Counted from the stretch's first letter, positions 11,101 through 22,897 are shown. The stretch: 64,000 nt of DNA from Dactylonectria macrodidyma (GCA_020744425.1 JAGMUV010000018.1:992001-1056000); one strand, 5' to 3'. Notes: generated by a model not told the origin, from the sequence alone. A program made the numbers and translations.

Positions 11101-12532
11101 CGAGCTTTTCGCTGGGACTCCGACCGCCTCTTCGATCGGCGAGGAAGCGACAGACTGTCGCCGCAAAGATGAAGAGTGGAATAGCCATCTCAACAAGAAC
11201 TTGCATATTTGCTGTTCCAGGCCAATCAAGTGGCAGCCTTCGGTCGGTGGACACTGATGAGTTGTATTCTTTGTTGATCTCGAGGAGCTCGTATTCCAAG
11301 TACGCCGCAATGTCATGCTCGATGATGGTCGATGGAATCTCATGGAGAACCAGGTCCTGGTACGTGCCCTGAACAGCATTGAAACCCAGGCGAATAGGCA
11401 GTTCAGGCCTACTGGTGATTAGAAATCTTAGCCTTGGAAGCTGGTGGCCCTTAGTACGCGAAAATATGTTGATTATGAGCTTGACGTCTTTGTCATCGTC
11501 GCACTCGTCAAGAGCATCAATGACAAACACCAACGTCGTCGTTTTCCACGCATTCGAGGGAACACTACCGAATGGCTGTGAGATCAGCTTATCAAATTGC
11601 TCTTGCGAAGCCTTTCCAAAGGCTTGTGGATTAGCATCAACAGCCGACTTGATATGTGGCGCAATTACTTGATGTCTCTCTGCCAACTGGGCCGCGATAG
11701 TGGTGAAGAACTTGGAAAGGCCACCCCGGTCAGCTTCTCCTCTTTTGAAGAAGAAACTCGCGCCTAGTTGTCCCGACTGCGCAAATTGTCGAGCGGCAGT
11801 GCGAGAAATGGTGGATTTTCCCGTCCCAGCCATTCCGTTCAGCCAAAAGAGAGGCTTCGCAGAGGGGTCGTTCGCCCAGGCATGAACACATCGGAGCAGG
11901 TCGACCCGGGTATTTTGCAAACAGGTCGGGTTGTGTTCCTCATCGCGAGAGTCGAAGGATGCGCCTGCCGCTACGGGAAGCGTACCAAGAACCGTTTTTA
12001 GTTCGAGATTGAGAAGGTTTTGGTCGATTTGCACGACGTTCTGGTCGACTTCAAGGAGGACTCCACTAGACCAGAGATTAACCACAGTATGACTAAGGAG
12101 GCGTTGCCCTTACGTCTGATCGATTTGGAGAGTCTGAGAGACTGTCTGGCTAAGTTTCTGGAGGTTTTGAACAGATGCCTCAAGTTCTGCACGCTGAAAG
12201 GGCCATTTGAAAGCACGCAGGCCCAGCTTTCGTCTAAACTTGCTAGAGGTTTTGGGTTCTAGATTCCTCTCTAGCTCGGCTAGGAGGGAAACGCTGCGTT
12301 TCAGGGCAACGTCCAGAGTCTGAGAGTTCTTGAGCTTCTCCCCGTTGGGCCCATCCAGCAAGTCTCGAACTTGTTCGGATACGTTTCGCAGGTTGGTGAC
12401 CTCTCCATGAAGTCGATCAATGTCAGCAGCGGCATTTTTTACGTCCTTAGCGTACTGTAGGCAGAGCGACGCGACCTTAACGGAGATATCAACAACAGCG
12501 ATAACGTTAGCAGCGACGCCGATGGCCTCCAT
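8190..12532 (-). CDS. HeLo-like/NACHT/WD40 receptor (fungal NLR, HET-E-type architecture)
   Basis: A STAND-class signal-transducing NTPase. Exons 12532-12114, 12065-10415 and 10364-8190 join to 1414 residues; the introns are 48 and 50 bp (GTAAGG...CTAG; GTGAGT...CAG with GCTAAC branch). Residues 1-140 are a helical N-terminal domain of the fungal HeLo-like/STAND-N type, beginning MEAIGVAANVIAVVDISVKV. The NACHT domain has Walker A GMAGTGKS near 217 and Walker B VFVIDALDECDDD near 320. The C-terminal half (about 765-1330) holds 13-14 WD40 repeats of the form VAFSPDGTLIAS...VRIWRS. In such proteins the repeats sense a ligand, NACHT oligomerises, and the HeLo-like domain triggers a membrane-linked death or defence response. 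Here that role is inferred from architecture. All motifs look intact. Confidence 0.92.
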
Positions 12533-13097
12533 CGGCGCTGGATGAGAGCCACGCGGCTCCGCAGAAGAGTGTTGTCGAAAGTTGGTGGAGGTCTACTAGA
12601 TCTCAGCAACTCCAGGCTTCAGGTGAGGGGTCAGTGAGCGTAAGGCTGAATGCATGCAGGCCAAAGTCAGCCCAAGCCTATTTGAGAAGTGCGTATGCTG
12701 CTATGGATGCGACCGCCATGTTTTGAGAACAAGCAGCATAACAAGCAATGTCATAAGTTGACACCATCCGTACTAACGGAAATGTCAAGAGTATGATAAT
12801 TATGGTGGTAAAATATCGCAAGCTCCGACTGGCCGAGTCCACCAAAGTTAGGACCTGGGAGTTCAAGAGCAGCGTTGCGCTCGAATCACACCACAAGTAG
12901 GTATTTCACTATTTGCTTTAGAGGCAGCTGAATCTTCGTTGAAGATATCCATATTTGCTTCACTTTAAGGGATTTGAGTAACTTGACCCAACTCCAGAGA
13001 AGCCAACTCCAGAGAAGGAACCTATGCCTACGTAGGCAATAACCTCCATGTCGCTAGTTGACTAGCAACAGGTAGCCTATGATAAGATAAGAAATAA

Positions 13098-13119
13098 GTA
13101 TCGATATTCTTATCGATAC
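13098..13119. repeat. Perfect 9-bp inverted repeat with 4-nt loop
   Basis: GTATCGATA, a TTCT spacer and TATCGATAC form a perfect palindrome just 9 bp before the TIR element. It may be part of the flank or an independent hairpin. Confidence 0.7.
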
Positions 13120-13128
13120 CCTATCTCC

Positions 13129-13289
13129 TTGGCTGCGGAAATGCTTGTGGGGCTGCCTGGGAACTCGGATTTAAGCCGGTACATATTTTAGTTAGCAGAT
13201 ACCTCATATGCAGCTGAGCTACCCACGGAGAGACTGGTAACTCTCAAGCCTGGGGAGGTTCCGAGCCCCACAAGCATTTCCGTAGTCAA
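13129..13289. mobile_element. 161-bp MITE-like element with ~26-bp terminal inverted repeats
   Basis: A perfect 19-bp inverted repeat is seen: CGGAAATGCTTGTGGGGCT at 13136-13154 against its reverse complement at 13264-13282. Outward the match continues as TTGGCTG against TTGACTA, two transitions apart, giving arms of about 26 bp. The interior does not code. Small size, long terminal repeats and no coding capacity fit a MITE moved by a DNA transposase elsewhere. I could not identify a clean target-site duplication, so the family is unknown. Confidence 0.5.
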
Positions 13290-14628
13290 AGATTCCTCGG
13301 TACATAATCCACCTTCAAATCTCAAACCTTATCTAGGGTAGGATCTCCGAATTGCCCAGAGAGTTATTTTCTTTTTACTAAATTGAGATCAAAAAGGGAT
13401 TGTGCCAAAAAAAAAAAAAAAAAAAAAAATTTGGAAATACTTGAAGAATTTATTTGCTATCAATTAAGTCTCAGCTGTCATCGGTTTAATCTGATCTACT
13501 TGACTTCCATTTGGTCATTTTAGATCATGTTTGGTAAACTGCCAGCACCTTGTGACTAAATCTACCAACAAGTATATTTCGCAGCCAGTGAAACTTTTTG
13601 GCAATCTGAGTTATATAAGGAAATATTCTACGTTTTCTTTTCTTCCAATTGGATTACACCACACTTTTAACGGTACAAGCGCGATTGGAAAAGTGTTCCA
13701 AAAACGCCCCGTGTCGCTTCTCATGCAACAACCCCTACGCCGCAAACACATTTGCGTATCGGGCGGAACAAAAAAAGCACATTCACCCGTGAGAGTTGAG
13801 TCAGAAGTAAATTGAAGAATTTCTGATGCACTTATATCGGCTGGTAGAAATATTGAGGCGACCGTCAACTGGATTGCCGAGGCGCCATGGCTGACATCTT
13901 GGTGACAGTGCCGATTTGACACCGCGCCACTGAACTGACCGGCTGGACTGCTAACATTTTATGTATGGGTTGACCGATATTGAAGACAAAACAATGCTCA
14001 GAAAGCTTTTTACATGTCCTACCTGGATATCACACACTTTAATCGAGGACATGGTCTTTACGACGGTGTTGAGGCTTGAGAGCAAGTCCTGGCATCCTCT
14101 TGGTTGCCACTCCGCTACAGGACCTAGGAGACAATCTTGCCACACTGTACATCCACCACAAAGCGCGCATTTTACCACATCTGATTCCGTGTCCGATTCC
14201 TCACCCCCAAACCACGTCTTTGCACACTCTCAACACCTCCGAGTTCGGATTATGTACCGCCCCCTCAACAGTAATCGTATTACGCTACCCCTCATTCTGA
14301 CCCTGCACCGTGAGTGGGTGGCGTGCGCTATTCAGTCACGAAGGACGCACATCAATCCATCCGCCGAGCTCAGTCTAACCCATTGGGGTAATCTTCGGAT
14401 TTCCGTACATCATCAGTTCATATCGCTCCGCGATTGGATCGCATGGCACGGCGATTGTGTATTTATGCGCTCTGCGACCGAGAAAACATGGGAGTCGAAC
14501 CATTTCCCATCATTATTGTCCCTTTTGAAGATAGTACCGCTGTTGGGACGTTTTGAGCACGCGCCACTATCACATTCTCTATCACAGCACACAGACTTGC
14601 TCTTTTTAGACTCTGGGGACGTTGAAAG

Positions 14629-16932
14629 ATGACGGTTACACAAGTCCACCCCGTTGCAGCTTCAGGCTCCAAGCCCAAGCGTAAGCTCATACTATTCTTT
14701 CCAAAATGTTCGCATCTCACTCACTCCTTCTGTAGCTGTTGTTGTCGATGGGCTCTCCTTCGCGCTCAATGGTGAGAACGCCTCATACCGGTTCCACGTC
14801 GACGAAGCAACGGGAGACCTCATCTCAGACCACTTCGGCGGCCTCGTGACGGAGAACCCGGGGTACCCCGGCCCAGCCGTCAACGGCGGCTGGACGACCA
14901 ATGCCCACACCAGACGCGAGCTTCCCGACCTGGGAAGGGGAGACTTCCGCTCTCCGGCCGTCATCATCAAGCAGTCTGACGGCCACACGGTTAGCGACTT
15001 CAGATACCAGTCCCACAGCGTCGCTGCGGGGAAGCCTGACCTGCCTGGGCTTCCGGCGACGTTTGGTGATGAGGGCAGCGTCACTACCCTCGTGGTGCGG
15101 TTGTACGACGAACATAGCGCCGTCGCAGCTGATTTGACGTACTCGGTGTTTCCCAAGTACGATGCCATAGTTCGCAGCGTCAAGATTACCAACGAGGGAA
15201 AGGAGCGCATCTCCGTTGAGAAGCTTGCTAGCTTCAGCGTCGACTTGCCGTATGATGAGTATGAGATGCTGGAGCTGCATGGTGAATGGTCACGAGAAGC
15301 TACTCGAATCCGTCGCAAGGTCGACTACGGATCTCAAGGGTAAGTTCTTTCCGTCTGAGGTAAGACTGCCGCGCTAACTTGGATGATAGCTTTGAGAGCA
15401 CTTCTGGCTACACTTCGCATGCACACAACCCCTTCCTGAGCATCGTCTCGCCGTCCACGACAGAGTCTCAGGGTGAAGCCTGGGGTTTTTCCCTCGTGTA
15501 CACAGGCTCGTTCGCCGTCGAGGTTGAAAAGGGATCCAAGGGCCTGACGCGAGCACTGGTCGGTATGAACTCCAACCAACTCTCGTGGCCCCTCGGTCCC
15601 GGCGAGTCCCTAACATCCCCCGAGTGCGTATCCGTCTTTTCGGGCACCGGCATCGGCGGCATGTCACGCAAGTTCCACCGACTGTACCGGCACCACCTCA
15701 TCAAGAGCAAATTCGTGAACCAGACACGGCCCGTGCTGCTGAATAGCTGGGAGGGCCTGTACTTTGACTTTGACGAGAGCGTCATCTACAAGCTGGCCCA
15801 GGAGTCGGCTGACCTCGGCGTTGAGCTCTTCGTGCTTGATGATGGTTGGTTCGGCGGTAAGCACCCGCGTATCAACGACGGCGCTGGTTTGGGAGACTGG
15901 GAGGTCAACCGCGAGCGCTTCCCCCAAGGGCTCAAGGCGCTGGCGGAGAAGATTACCACGTTGCAGACGTCCAAGCCAGCGAAGAAGCTGCAGTTTGGCC
16001 TGTGGTTCGAACCCGAAATGGTCAACCCCAAGTCCGAGCTGTACGAGAAGCACCCGGAGTGGGTGATGCACGCGCCCAAGTACCCGCGTAGCGAGACACG
16101 CAACCAACTCGTCCTCAACGTAGGACTTCCCGAAGTGCAAGACTTCATCATCGAGTCCGTCGCCAACATCCTCCGCAACGCACCGGTCAGCTACGTTAAG
16201 TGGGACAACAACCGCGCCATCCACGAGAGCGCGACGCCAGACAGTTATCACGCATACATGCTCGGCCTGTACCGCGTGTTCGACCATCTCACCTCTCAGT
16301 TCCCCGACGTCCTCTGGGAAGGCTGCGCAGCCGGCGGCGCTCGCTTCGACCCGGGTATCCTGCAGTACTTCCCGCAGGTGTGGACATCAGACAACACAGA
16401 TGCCCTCGACCGCATCCATATCCAGTTCGGCACGTCGCTGGTCTACCCGCCTTCCACCATGGGTGCCCACGTATCCGCCGTGCCCAACGAAGTCACAGGT
16501 CGCAACGCCACGATCCGGTTCCGCGCCCACGTCGCCATGATGGGCGGCTCGTTTGGCCTCGAGCTCAACCCGGCCAAGATCCCAGAGGACGATAGAAAAG
16601 AGATCCCGGCGTTGCTTGCGCTCGCGGAGAAGATCAACCCTATCATCATCCGCGGAGACTTGTGGCGGCTGAACTTGCCCAGCGAGTCTAACCACCCTGC
16701 GGCGCTGTTCATCTCTGAGAATGGTGACCAGGCCGTTCTCTTTGTTTTCCAGATTCGCCAAATCACAACCCACTGCTACCCCAATATCAGATTCCAAGGC
16801 TTGGATCCGGCTGCGAGGTACAAGGTTGACAATGACCAGACGTACTCAGGCGCAACACTCATGAATGGCGGTATTCAGTATCATCTCCTTGGTGATCTCG
16901 ACAGCAGAGTCGTATTCCTCCAAAGGCTATGA
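14629..16932 (+). CDS. GH36 alpha-galactosidase, intracellular type
   Basis: It removes terminal alpha-1,6-linked galactose from melibiose, raffinose and related sugars. Exons 14629-14680, 14736-15339 and 15390-16932 join to 732 residues, a normal length for eukaryotic GH36 enzymes such as fungal AglC. The introns are 55 and 50 bp (GTAAGC...GTAG; GTAAGT...ATAG with GCTAAC). The N-terminal beta-supersandwich is followed by the barrel with [16 protein letters not shown] near 367, KWDNNR near 489 (Asp nucleophile) and VWTSDNTDA near 552 (Asp acid/base). No signal peptide is visible, so cytosolic action after uptake is likely. The regulator and sugar transporter that follow fit this. Frame and motifs are intact. 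Confidence 0.92.
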
Positions 16933-17194
16933 TTGATGAAGTGGCATCTCAAAGGTATAGACGGAAATGACTGGGAATAGATCCAGACAGGGATATGAAC
17001 ATGGGGTATCAAATTGGTGTGGTCACTAGTAGTACAAATAACTACCAATGCATTATCGCAGGGTATGCGATCAATAAAAGGACAATCTTTCCTCCTCACA
17101 AATTGCAAGACGCCTGCCCTTTCTAACTCACTATTCTGTCATGTGCTTGAATTTTTTGAGCTGTAAAATCCATAAGCCATGGCTACGACACTAC
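16933..17194. other. Convergent 3' region between GH36 and TF genes
   Basis: The alpha-galactosidase and the Zn2Cys6 regulator run toward each other and share this 260-bp space. An AATAAA-like signal on the plus strand (caataaaag near 17072) could serve the GH36 transcript. Confidence 0.4.
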
Positions 17195-19178
17195 TCATTC
17201 ACCTTCATTGCCCAACTCCTCACAGAAAGATGGTACGTATGGATCCGTGGATTCTGTGCACGCCACATCATCCAACAGCTCCCAGCTCAACTTGTCAGTC
17301 ATGTCGTCTGTCAACGCCGAAAAGTCTTCGACCAGGCGCCAGTCCGGCAGATTCGCATCTTGCTGCGTTAGTGACCACTGCGCGTCGATGTGAGCGGTCG
17401 GGTCACTGAGACTGAGAATGTGCTCAGAGTGCTGCAGCAATTTGGGCAGGAGATAGGATTCGCAGCCTCGGATCCGAGACAGAAACTTGATGACGGTGCT
17501 AAGCAGGTCTCTGGGGCCAATTTCGAGCGCTGAGAAGCTTTGGCCGTGTAATTGAGCAGTGTCAGCCAGTCCGACTCCGATATCGAAGAGCTTTTGCTCC
17601 TGTTTGTCCATCAGTACGAGATGACGTACACAACGCAGCTCATCAACCTACCATGCCGATTCCGTGACAATCCATCGATAACTGACCAGCGGAATACAGA
17701 CCCCCCATGACCATCTTCCCGGCATCAATAGGAAGCCCCAGCGGCAAGTGTATCTCGCGACTGTACGCAAACGACGGCTTGGTGCCAAACGCCAGCCGCC
17801 ACATGGATACGCGAAGCCACTGCTGCGTGATGAGCGTGTCGAACCGCTGGCTCTCGATGAACGACGTGTCTGCCTGGATGGCGCACAGCCGCGTGTTGAT
17901 CTTGTTAGCCAGAGACACGTCGTCGGATTGGTAGTCGTCACCCTGCGGATCCCAGTCGTACAGGGCGCACGGCAGCAGGTCGAATAGTCGGATGTGGTTC
18001 AGGAAGTCGTGCATTACTACCGGGCACTCAGAGTCAACAGCCCGTGGTTTGGGTACGCGGCTTCGTAGCATGACGGGGCGTCGGTGCTGCAGAGCAAATG
18101 TCCTGTCATGACATGGTCAGAAAATAGCGCTCTCACAGCGCGTTCCGCATCAAACTTACCTTTCCGTGACGAACAGCAGCCAGAAGACGCGGCGTCTCGT
18201 CTCGCGTTCCTTTTCGGCGAGGTCGACGTAGCCGGCTTCCCGGGTTAAGTTGAGGGCGTGGGCGAGGCTGATGCTCTGGCTGAGATAGAACCACGCGCTA
18301 CGTGGGTTGTTGAGGTTGCCGTACGCGGCGAAGATGAAGAAGGACGCCAGGGTCGAGTCCAGAGTGAAGTCGTTGATGACACTGATCTGCCGCAGCGAAT
18401 TCTCGGCAATCTCAAGCAACATCTCCCCTGTGAGGGAGGGCTCCTTGGGAATATCTGCGCCGGGTCCGGTGATGGAGCTGTTTTCATCATTGTCTAGCTT
18501 GAGCTGGATGCGGGTGGCGGCGCAAATCGCAAGGACAAGCGCGTACCGAGTCGGCGACAGCTTGTCTAGTTGTGCTGCGTCGGCGAGTATCTCGTCGCTG
18601 TGGATGACGGGCATGATGGGGAATAGGTGCTTGAGGAAGACGTGGATGTGAGCGACGAGAGAGGCGCATAGTTGGCGATTTTGGATGGCGGGATCGGGCA
18701 GTAGGGCGGTATCTGGGAGAGAAATGGGGGTGATGAGTGAGATGGCTGGATTGATGGTAGAATCCGGCTCAGTTGGTGCTGGTGTCGTCGTTGTTAATGC
18801 GGTTGACGTTGATATTGCTGATGAAGCCGTCGGTGGCGACACGGCCAAGCGTACAGGTACCCCATTGCTTCTCGACTGCGGTGTCTGCGGCCGCTGCCTC
18901 TCCCTCTCCCTCCAGACCGGCTCGGATAAGTCCAAAGTCAGCGTCTCAAAGTAATTTCCATCCAGCTCCGTCTGCCCTCGCTTCAACTGCGCGAGCCTTC
19001 GTCCGATGCCTCTCCGTGCGCCCTTGCGACGGATCACGTGTAGGTACTGGCATGGCAGCGAGGTGGCGACGCAGTGGTTGCAGGGCGAGCCGCGGTCGCA
19101 CTTTATCTTGCGGCAGCGGCAGTTGTCGCAGGCCTGTTGTGGTTGTGGCTGTGGTTGCGGTTGATGTTGGACAGGCAT
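17195..19178 (-). CDS. Zn2Cys6 transcription factor with fungal-specific TF domain
   Basis: A nuclear regulator of the Gal4 class. Exons 19178-18160, 18102-17652 and 17599-17195 join to 624 residues, with 57- and 52-bp introns (GTAAGT...ACAG; GTAGGT...ACAG). After a Gln/Pro-repeat N-terminus the zinc cluster uses Cys 17, 20, 27, 33, 36 and 43 (CX2CX6CX5CX2CX6C); an extra Cys sits at 22. The middle region (about 165-420) shows the helical fungal TF domain, including LSPTRYALVLAICAATRI and a GYVDLAEKERETRRRVFWLLFVTER stretch of that type. It lies between the alpha-galactosidase and a divergently transcribed sugar transporter, so it is the natural candidate pathway regulator. The sugar it responds to is inference. 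Confidence 0.88.
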
Positions 19179-20279
19179 CTTGAAGATGAGGTGAGGTTTA
19201 ATGAACTGAAATGCAGGTCAAAAGGTCAAAGTGGGGAAGATGTGACGAGATGCCGGAACTTGTTCCAGGGTTGGTGAGTTGCTCCACTAAGACGAGCCAC
19301 AAATACGCCTCAATGGGTTACCGCTACGTAACCCAGTGTGTTAAACACCATCACCAATCCAGAGTTTCCACTAGTTGATCCCCGAGTGCCAATCCTTCTG
19401 TTGAGGGGGAATCTAACGTGCAGCTCCTACTTCCAATTCAACATCAATGCAACACTAAATAAACTCACTCATCGCAGACTACTAGTCGTCTCATTGACTC
19501 GGTCACACACCCGTTTGTTGGATGCGACGTCATGTTGAACCAATTGTGGCACGTCTCCCAATTCAATGCAAACAGGCCCCCCCAGCGAGAATGGTTCGTT
19601 TCCCCCACCAATCAATCTAGACCCAGCATGTGTGATGGTTTCACCGCGTTCGCTTCATCTCGACCGAGTCGCGACTACGATTTCTCTCGCGGGAGGGTCC
19701 GCTCGCTTAAATACCCGTCGTACCAAAAAAAATATGCATTCCTTGACTTCATTCGTTTCTCGTCGGTCCGAGAGACGGTATGCTGCGTCGGTCGAGTCTT
19801 CGGCGACAACAGCTGCAATATCCCCGGTGCCGATGGAGGGTGACACGGAAGCAATTCCCAGAAAGCAAGAAACTGTAGACTTATCCCAACGCACACATCC
19901 AATCCCAGAGTATCATTCTCGATCGCCACATCCATGATCCGGGGCATATTTCGGAGACGAGCGAACGACGCCATTGGTCCGAAGACTCGTCCGGCCGGGG
20001 GTAATCCTAAAGGGGTAATATTCGGACTCGCAACTAGCCACTCGCCAACCTCCGCGAGACTCCACACTTCCCCAGACTAGGCCGTGTCACGCCACCCCAT
20101 GGGGAACGAGTTGCATTTTGCTTGGAGTTTACGGTCATCCCGAAACGTCTATATAACCCCCCGGCCTCGGCACATGGCCTCAATACCGGATCTTCAGAGC
20201 AGTCTTCCGCTTCACTCTGATCCTTCTCTCTGAACAGCAACATCTCTTGAACTTCGACAACAACCAATCCTGCACAAAG
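19179..20279. promoter_or_regulatory. Shared divergent promoter of TF and MFS transporter
   Basis: This 1.1-kb space separates the start codons of the Zn2Cys6 gene (minus) and the MFS transporter (plus), so it must hold both promoters. It contains a TATA element near the transporter and a CCCCAG (SYGGRG complement, CreA-type) near 20073. Such short sites occur often by chance, so glucose repression is only suggested. Confidence 0.5.
20150..20156 (+). promoter_or_regulatory. TATA box of MFS sugar transporter
   Basis: TATATAA lies 124 nt before the start codon, a normal spacing for a strongly induced fungal gene. Confidence 0.55.
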
Positions 20280-21893
20280 ATGGAGAAATCCTCTCATGTC
20301 AGTGCCGCCATCCATGCAGAGGACCATGGCGACCTCAAGACACTCGCCTTCCAAACGACGGAAAACGCCAGACAGGGCTCTGAAGACGAGCACAACCTGC
20401 CGCCGCTCGCCGCCGTCCGCAGATACCCTTGGTCTCTGTTCTGGTGCCTCACCATCTCCATGTGCGTCGTCATGGAAGGCTACGACACCAACCTCCTGAG
20501 CAACTTCTACGCCTACCCCGGCTTCGCCAAAAAGTACGGCCACTATAACGAGGCCACCGACAACTACCAGCTCACGGCCGCCTGGCAGGCCGGCCTGGGC
20601 AACTCGTCTGGTGTTGGTGCCTTCTTCGGCACCCTGCTCAACGGATACCTCGTCACCAAGTACGGCCACGTCCGTGTACTTCTTGGTGCTCTTGCCTCAC
20701 TCAGCGCCGCCATTTTTATCGTCTTCTTCGCTCCCAACATCAAGGTCCTGCTCGTCGGTCAGATCCTGTGCGGCTTCCCTTGGGGTATCTTCGCCACGAC
20801 CGCCCCCGCCTACGCTTCGGAGGTGCTGCCCATGTCGCTGCGTGTCTACATGACCAGTTGGACCAACATGTGCTTCATCATCGGTCAGCTCATCTCCGCT
20901 GGCGTCATGGCCGGCCTCGTCAACAACCCCACCCAGTGGTCATACCGAATTCCCTTCGCCATCCAGTGGTTCTGGCCCGCCGTGCTCATTCCCATCATCT
21001 TCTTCGCCCCCGACACTCCCTGGCACTACGTTCGCCTAGGCCGACACGACGACGCCGAGAAGTCCCTTCGAAGACTGCGACCCAATGACACCGATGAGGA
21101 GATCCAAAAGTCGCTGGGCCTGATTATCTACACAAACAACCTCGAGGAGCAGCTCTCTGTCGGTACCTCTTACAAGGACTGCTTCAAGGGCTTCGAACTC
21201 CGTCGAACCGAAATCGCTTGTGTGGTCTTTGCCGGTCAGGTCCTCTCCGGCCTCAACTTTGCCTACAACTCCACCTACTTCTTCCAGCAGGTCGGCCTCA
21301 GCACCACGGAAACATACCACCTCAATGTCGGAGGGAACAGCATGGCCCTCTTCGCCACTATCATTTCTTGGATCTTCGTCATGCCCTACGTCGGTCGACG
21401 CACCGCTTACGTCACGGGCATGTTCGTCATGTTTGTTATCCTGTTCCTCATCGGCGGCCTCAACGCTCGCACCAACAACGACCAAGTTGGCATGGCCCAG
21501 GCTGTCCTGACATTGGTCTGGACTTTTGTCTTCCAGCTTTCCGCCGGTCAACTTGGCTGGGCTCTTCCTGCTGAGCTCGGTTCCACTCGCCTGCGACAAA
21601 AGACAATCTGCTTGGCTCGCAACGCGTACTCCATCGTCGGTATTATCGCCGGAGTCCTCCAGCCATACTTTATGAACCCCACCAAATGGAACTTGAAGGG
21701 ATATACGGGTTTTGTTTGGGGCAGCACTTGTTTCCTTGTTTTCGTCTGGGCCTACTTCCGTCTTCCCGAGTCCAAGGATCGCACTTTCGAGGAACTCGAC
21801 TTGCTCTTTGCCAAGAAGGTGCCTGCTCGCCAGTTCAGCAGCTACAAGATCGAAGCTTTTGACCACGAGGTCGAGTCAAAGGCGGAGGTTTAG
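20280..21893 (+). CDS. MFS sugar transporter, maltose/alpha-glucoside permease type
   Basis: A 12-helix plasma-membrane sugar porter of 537 residues with no intron. I chose the ATG at 20280; an in-frame TTG upstream is not a plausible start. Family marks are GYDTNLLSNFYAYPGF after helix 1, GYLVTKYGHVRV after helix 2, FAPDTPWHYVRLGR in the central loop and FRLPESKDRTFEELDLLF after helix 12. The ARQFSSYKI motif near the C-terminus is typical of MAL-type permeases. It is transcribed away from the Zn2Cys6 regulator and lies 3.3 kb beyond the alpha-galactosidase, so import of an alpha-galactoside such as melibiose or raffinose is a reasonable guess. It is a paralogue of the transporter at 5108-6814, though clearly distinct in sequence. 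Confidence 0.9.
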   Translation: MEKSSHVSAAIHAEDHGDLKTLAFQTTENARQGSEDEHNLPPLAAVRRYPWSLFWCLTISMCVVMEGYDTNLLSNFYAYPGFAKKYGHYNEATDNYQLTAAWQAGLGNSSGVGAFFGTLLNGYLVTKYGHVRVLLGALASLSAAIFIVFFAPNIKVLLVGQILCGFPWGIFATTAPAYASEVLPMSLRVYMTSWTNMCFIIGQLISAGVMAGLVNNPTQWSYRIPFAIQWFWPAVLIPIIFFAPDTPWHYVRLGRHDDAEKSLRRLRPNDTDEEIQKSLGLIIYTNNLEEQLSVGTSYKDCFKGFELRRTEIACVVFAGQVLSGLNFAYNSTYFFQQVGLSTTETYHLNVGGNSMALFATIISWIFVMPYVGRRTAYVTGMFVMFVILFLIGGLNARTNNDQVGMAQAVLTLVWTFVFQLSAGQLGWALPAELGSTRLRQKTICLARNAYSIVGIIAGVLQPYFMNPTKWNLKGYTGFVWGSTCFLVFVWAYFRLPESKDRTFEELDLLFAKKVPARQFSSYKIEAFDHEVESKAEV

Positions 21894-22897
21894 ATTGACT
21901 ACATAGCTATACTTTAGGGTTCTGTCTCATCATCCCTTAGGACAATCTACCATCTCACCTGAAGTTTCCTCCTCCTCAGCCGTGACTTCTCCGTTTCAAA
22001 TTGTCTTGTGAAGGCACTCAATTACAGGGTATGCAGTGTTAATTCCCGCTTCCTTCCTTACGAAGTTAAAACACATAATTACCACTCAGAGAGGTTGTGC
22101 AATGGTGCTAACCTCAAAAGCTGAATACCCATGTTCTCAAGTTGCCAATTTGAAGTACTTTATTTAACGGCCGGCCCATATTTATAGTTCTAGTTTAGAT
22201 GGACTGGCTTTACGTCAGTGGGGCTGGTGGCAGCTTCGGCGTGGCCAGCCACTTGCCAATAGCTTGGAGCTCTTGACCGTTCGTAAATGAGCCAGGAACA
22301 GTACACTAGGGGCGGTAGAGGGGTTATCCTACGGCCAAGCCCTATGGCTGGTGATTGGAGATGATGATTGTTGATGAGGACACTTGGTTATGATGGCGAG
22401 AGAATAGTGAAGTTGTCAACTATCTGCCTACATGAGATACATCTTGTTCTCGATCCCATATGGGCTCTCAACTTCTGTCGAGGTAGTGAAGGATGTCCCA
22501 CGAGGCCGAACGGCAAATCTGGCTAGAGGGAAGGACTCGCTTCTTTTTTTGTGACTTTGCGCCAGGTGCATCTCGCCCTCGATGGAGTGGACCACGTACA
22601 CTAGACCAGAAGGAATGATGGACACTGTACGAATAAATGGGCTCGCTTGTTAAAACCGAGAATTGGAACCAAAAAGTAAAAGCTCTTTCGTCTATACCCA
22701 ATCATCTGCTGACATAAATCCACACCCAATCAAGTCTAGCCCGATCATTCTCGTTCAAAAACGCCGTTCAGAGCACTGGCGTACGCATGGTCGTCGTAAC
22801 GCAATCTTTTGGGAGCGATTGTTCCACTAGAATGTGGAGAGAGGCTGTGGACGTGATAAAATGGCGTCGCACGTCGCCTTAAGCCTGGGAGAGTTGC
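21894..22897. other. Intergenic, no gene recognised
   Basis: This is the transporter's 3' region followed by AT-rich sequence. Short frames around 22430-22700 on the minus strand show no family resemblance. Confidence 0.4.

Larger units (their letters stand above)
12533..14628. other. Long intergenic region with TIR element, hairpin and poly-A tract
   Basis: No protein gene is supported over 2.1 kb. It contains the NLR promoter, a perfect 9-bp hairpin at 13098-13119, a 161-bp terminal-inverted-repeat element at 13129-13289 and a run of 23 A at 13407-13429. The right part upstream of 14629 is the alpha-galactosidase promoter. A 223-codon frame there is considered spurious. Confidence 0.5.

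Noticed and set aside
13961..14632. 223-codon plus-strand frame just before the alpha-galactosidase
   Set aside because: It overlaps the promoter and start codon of the GH36 gene, has no family likeness, and its composition is random.
21036..21866. 276-codon minus-strand frame opposite the second MFS transporter
   Set aside because: Antisense shadow of a conserved coding frame, without motifs of its own.
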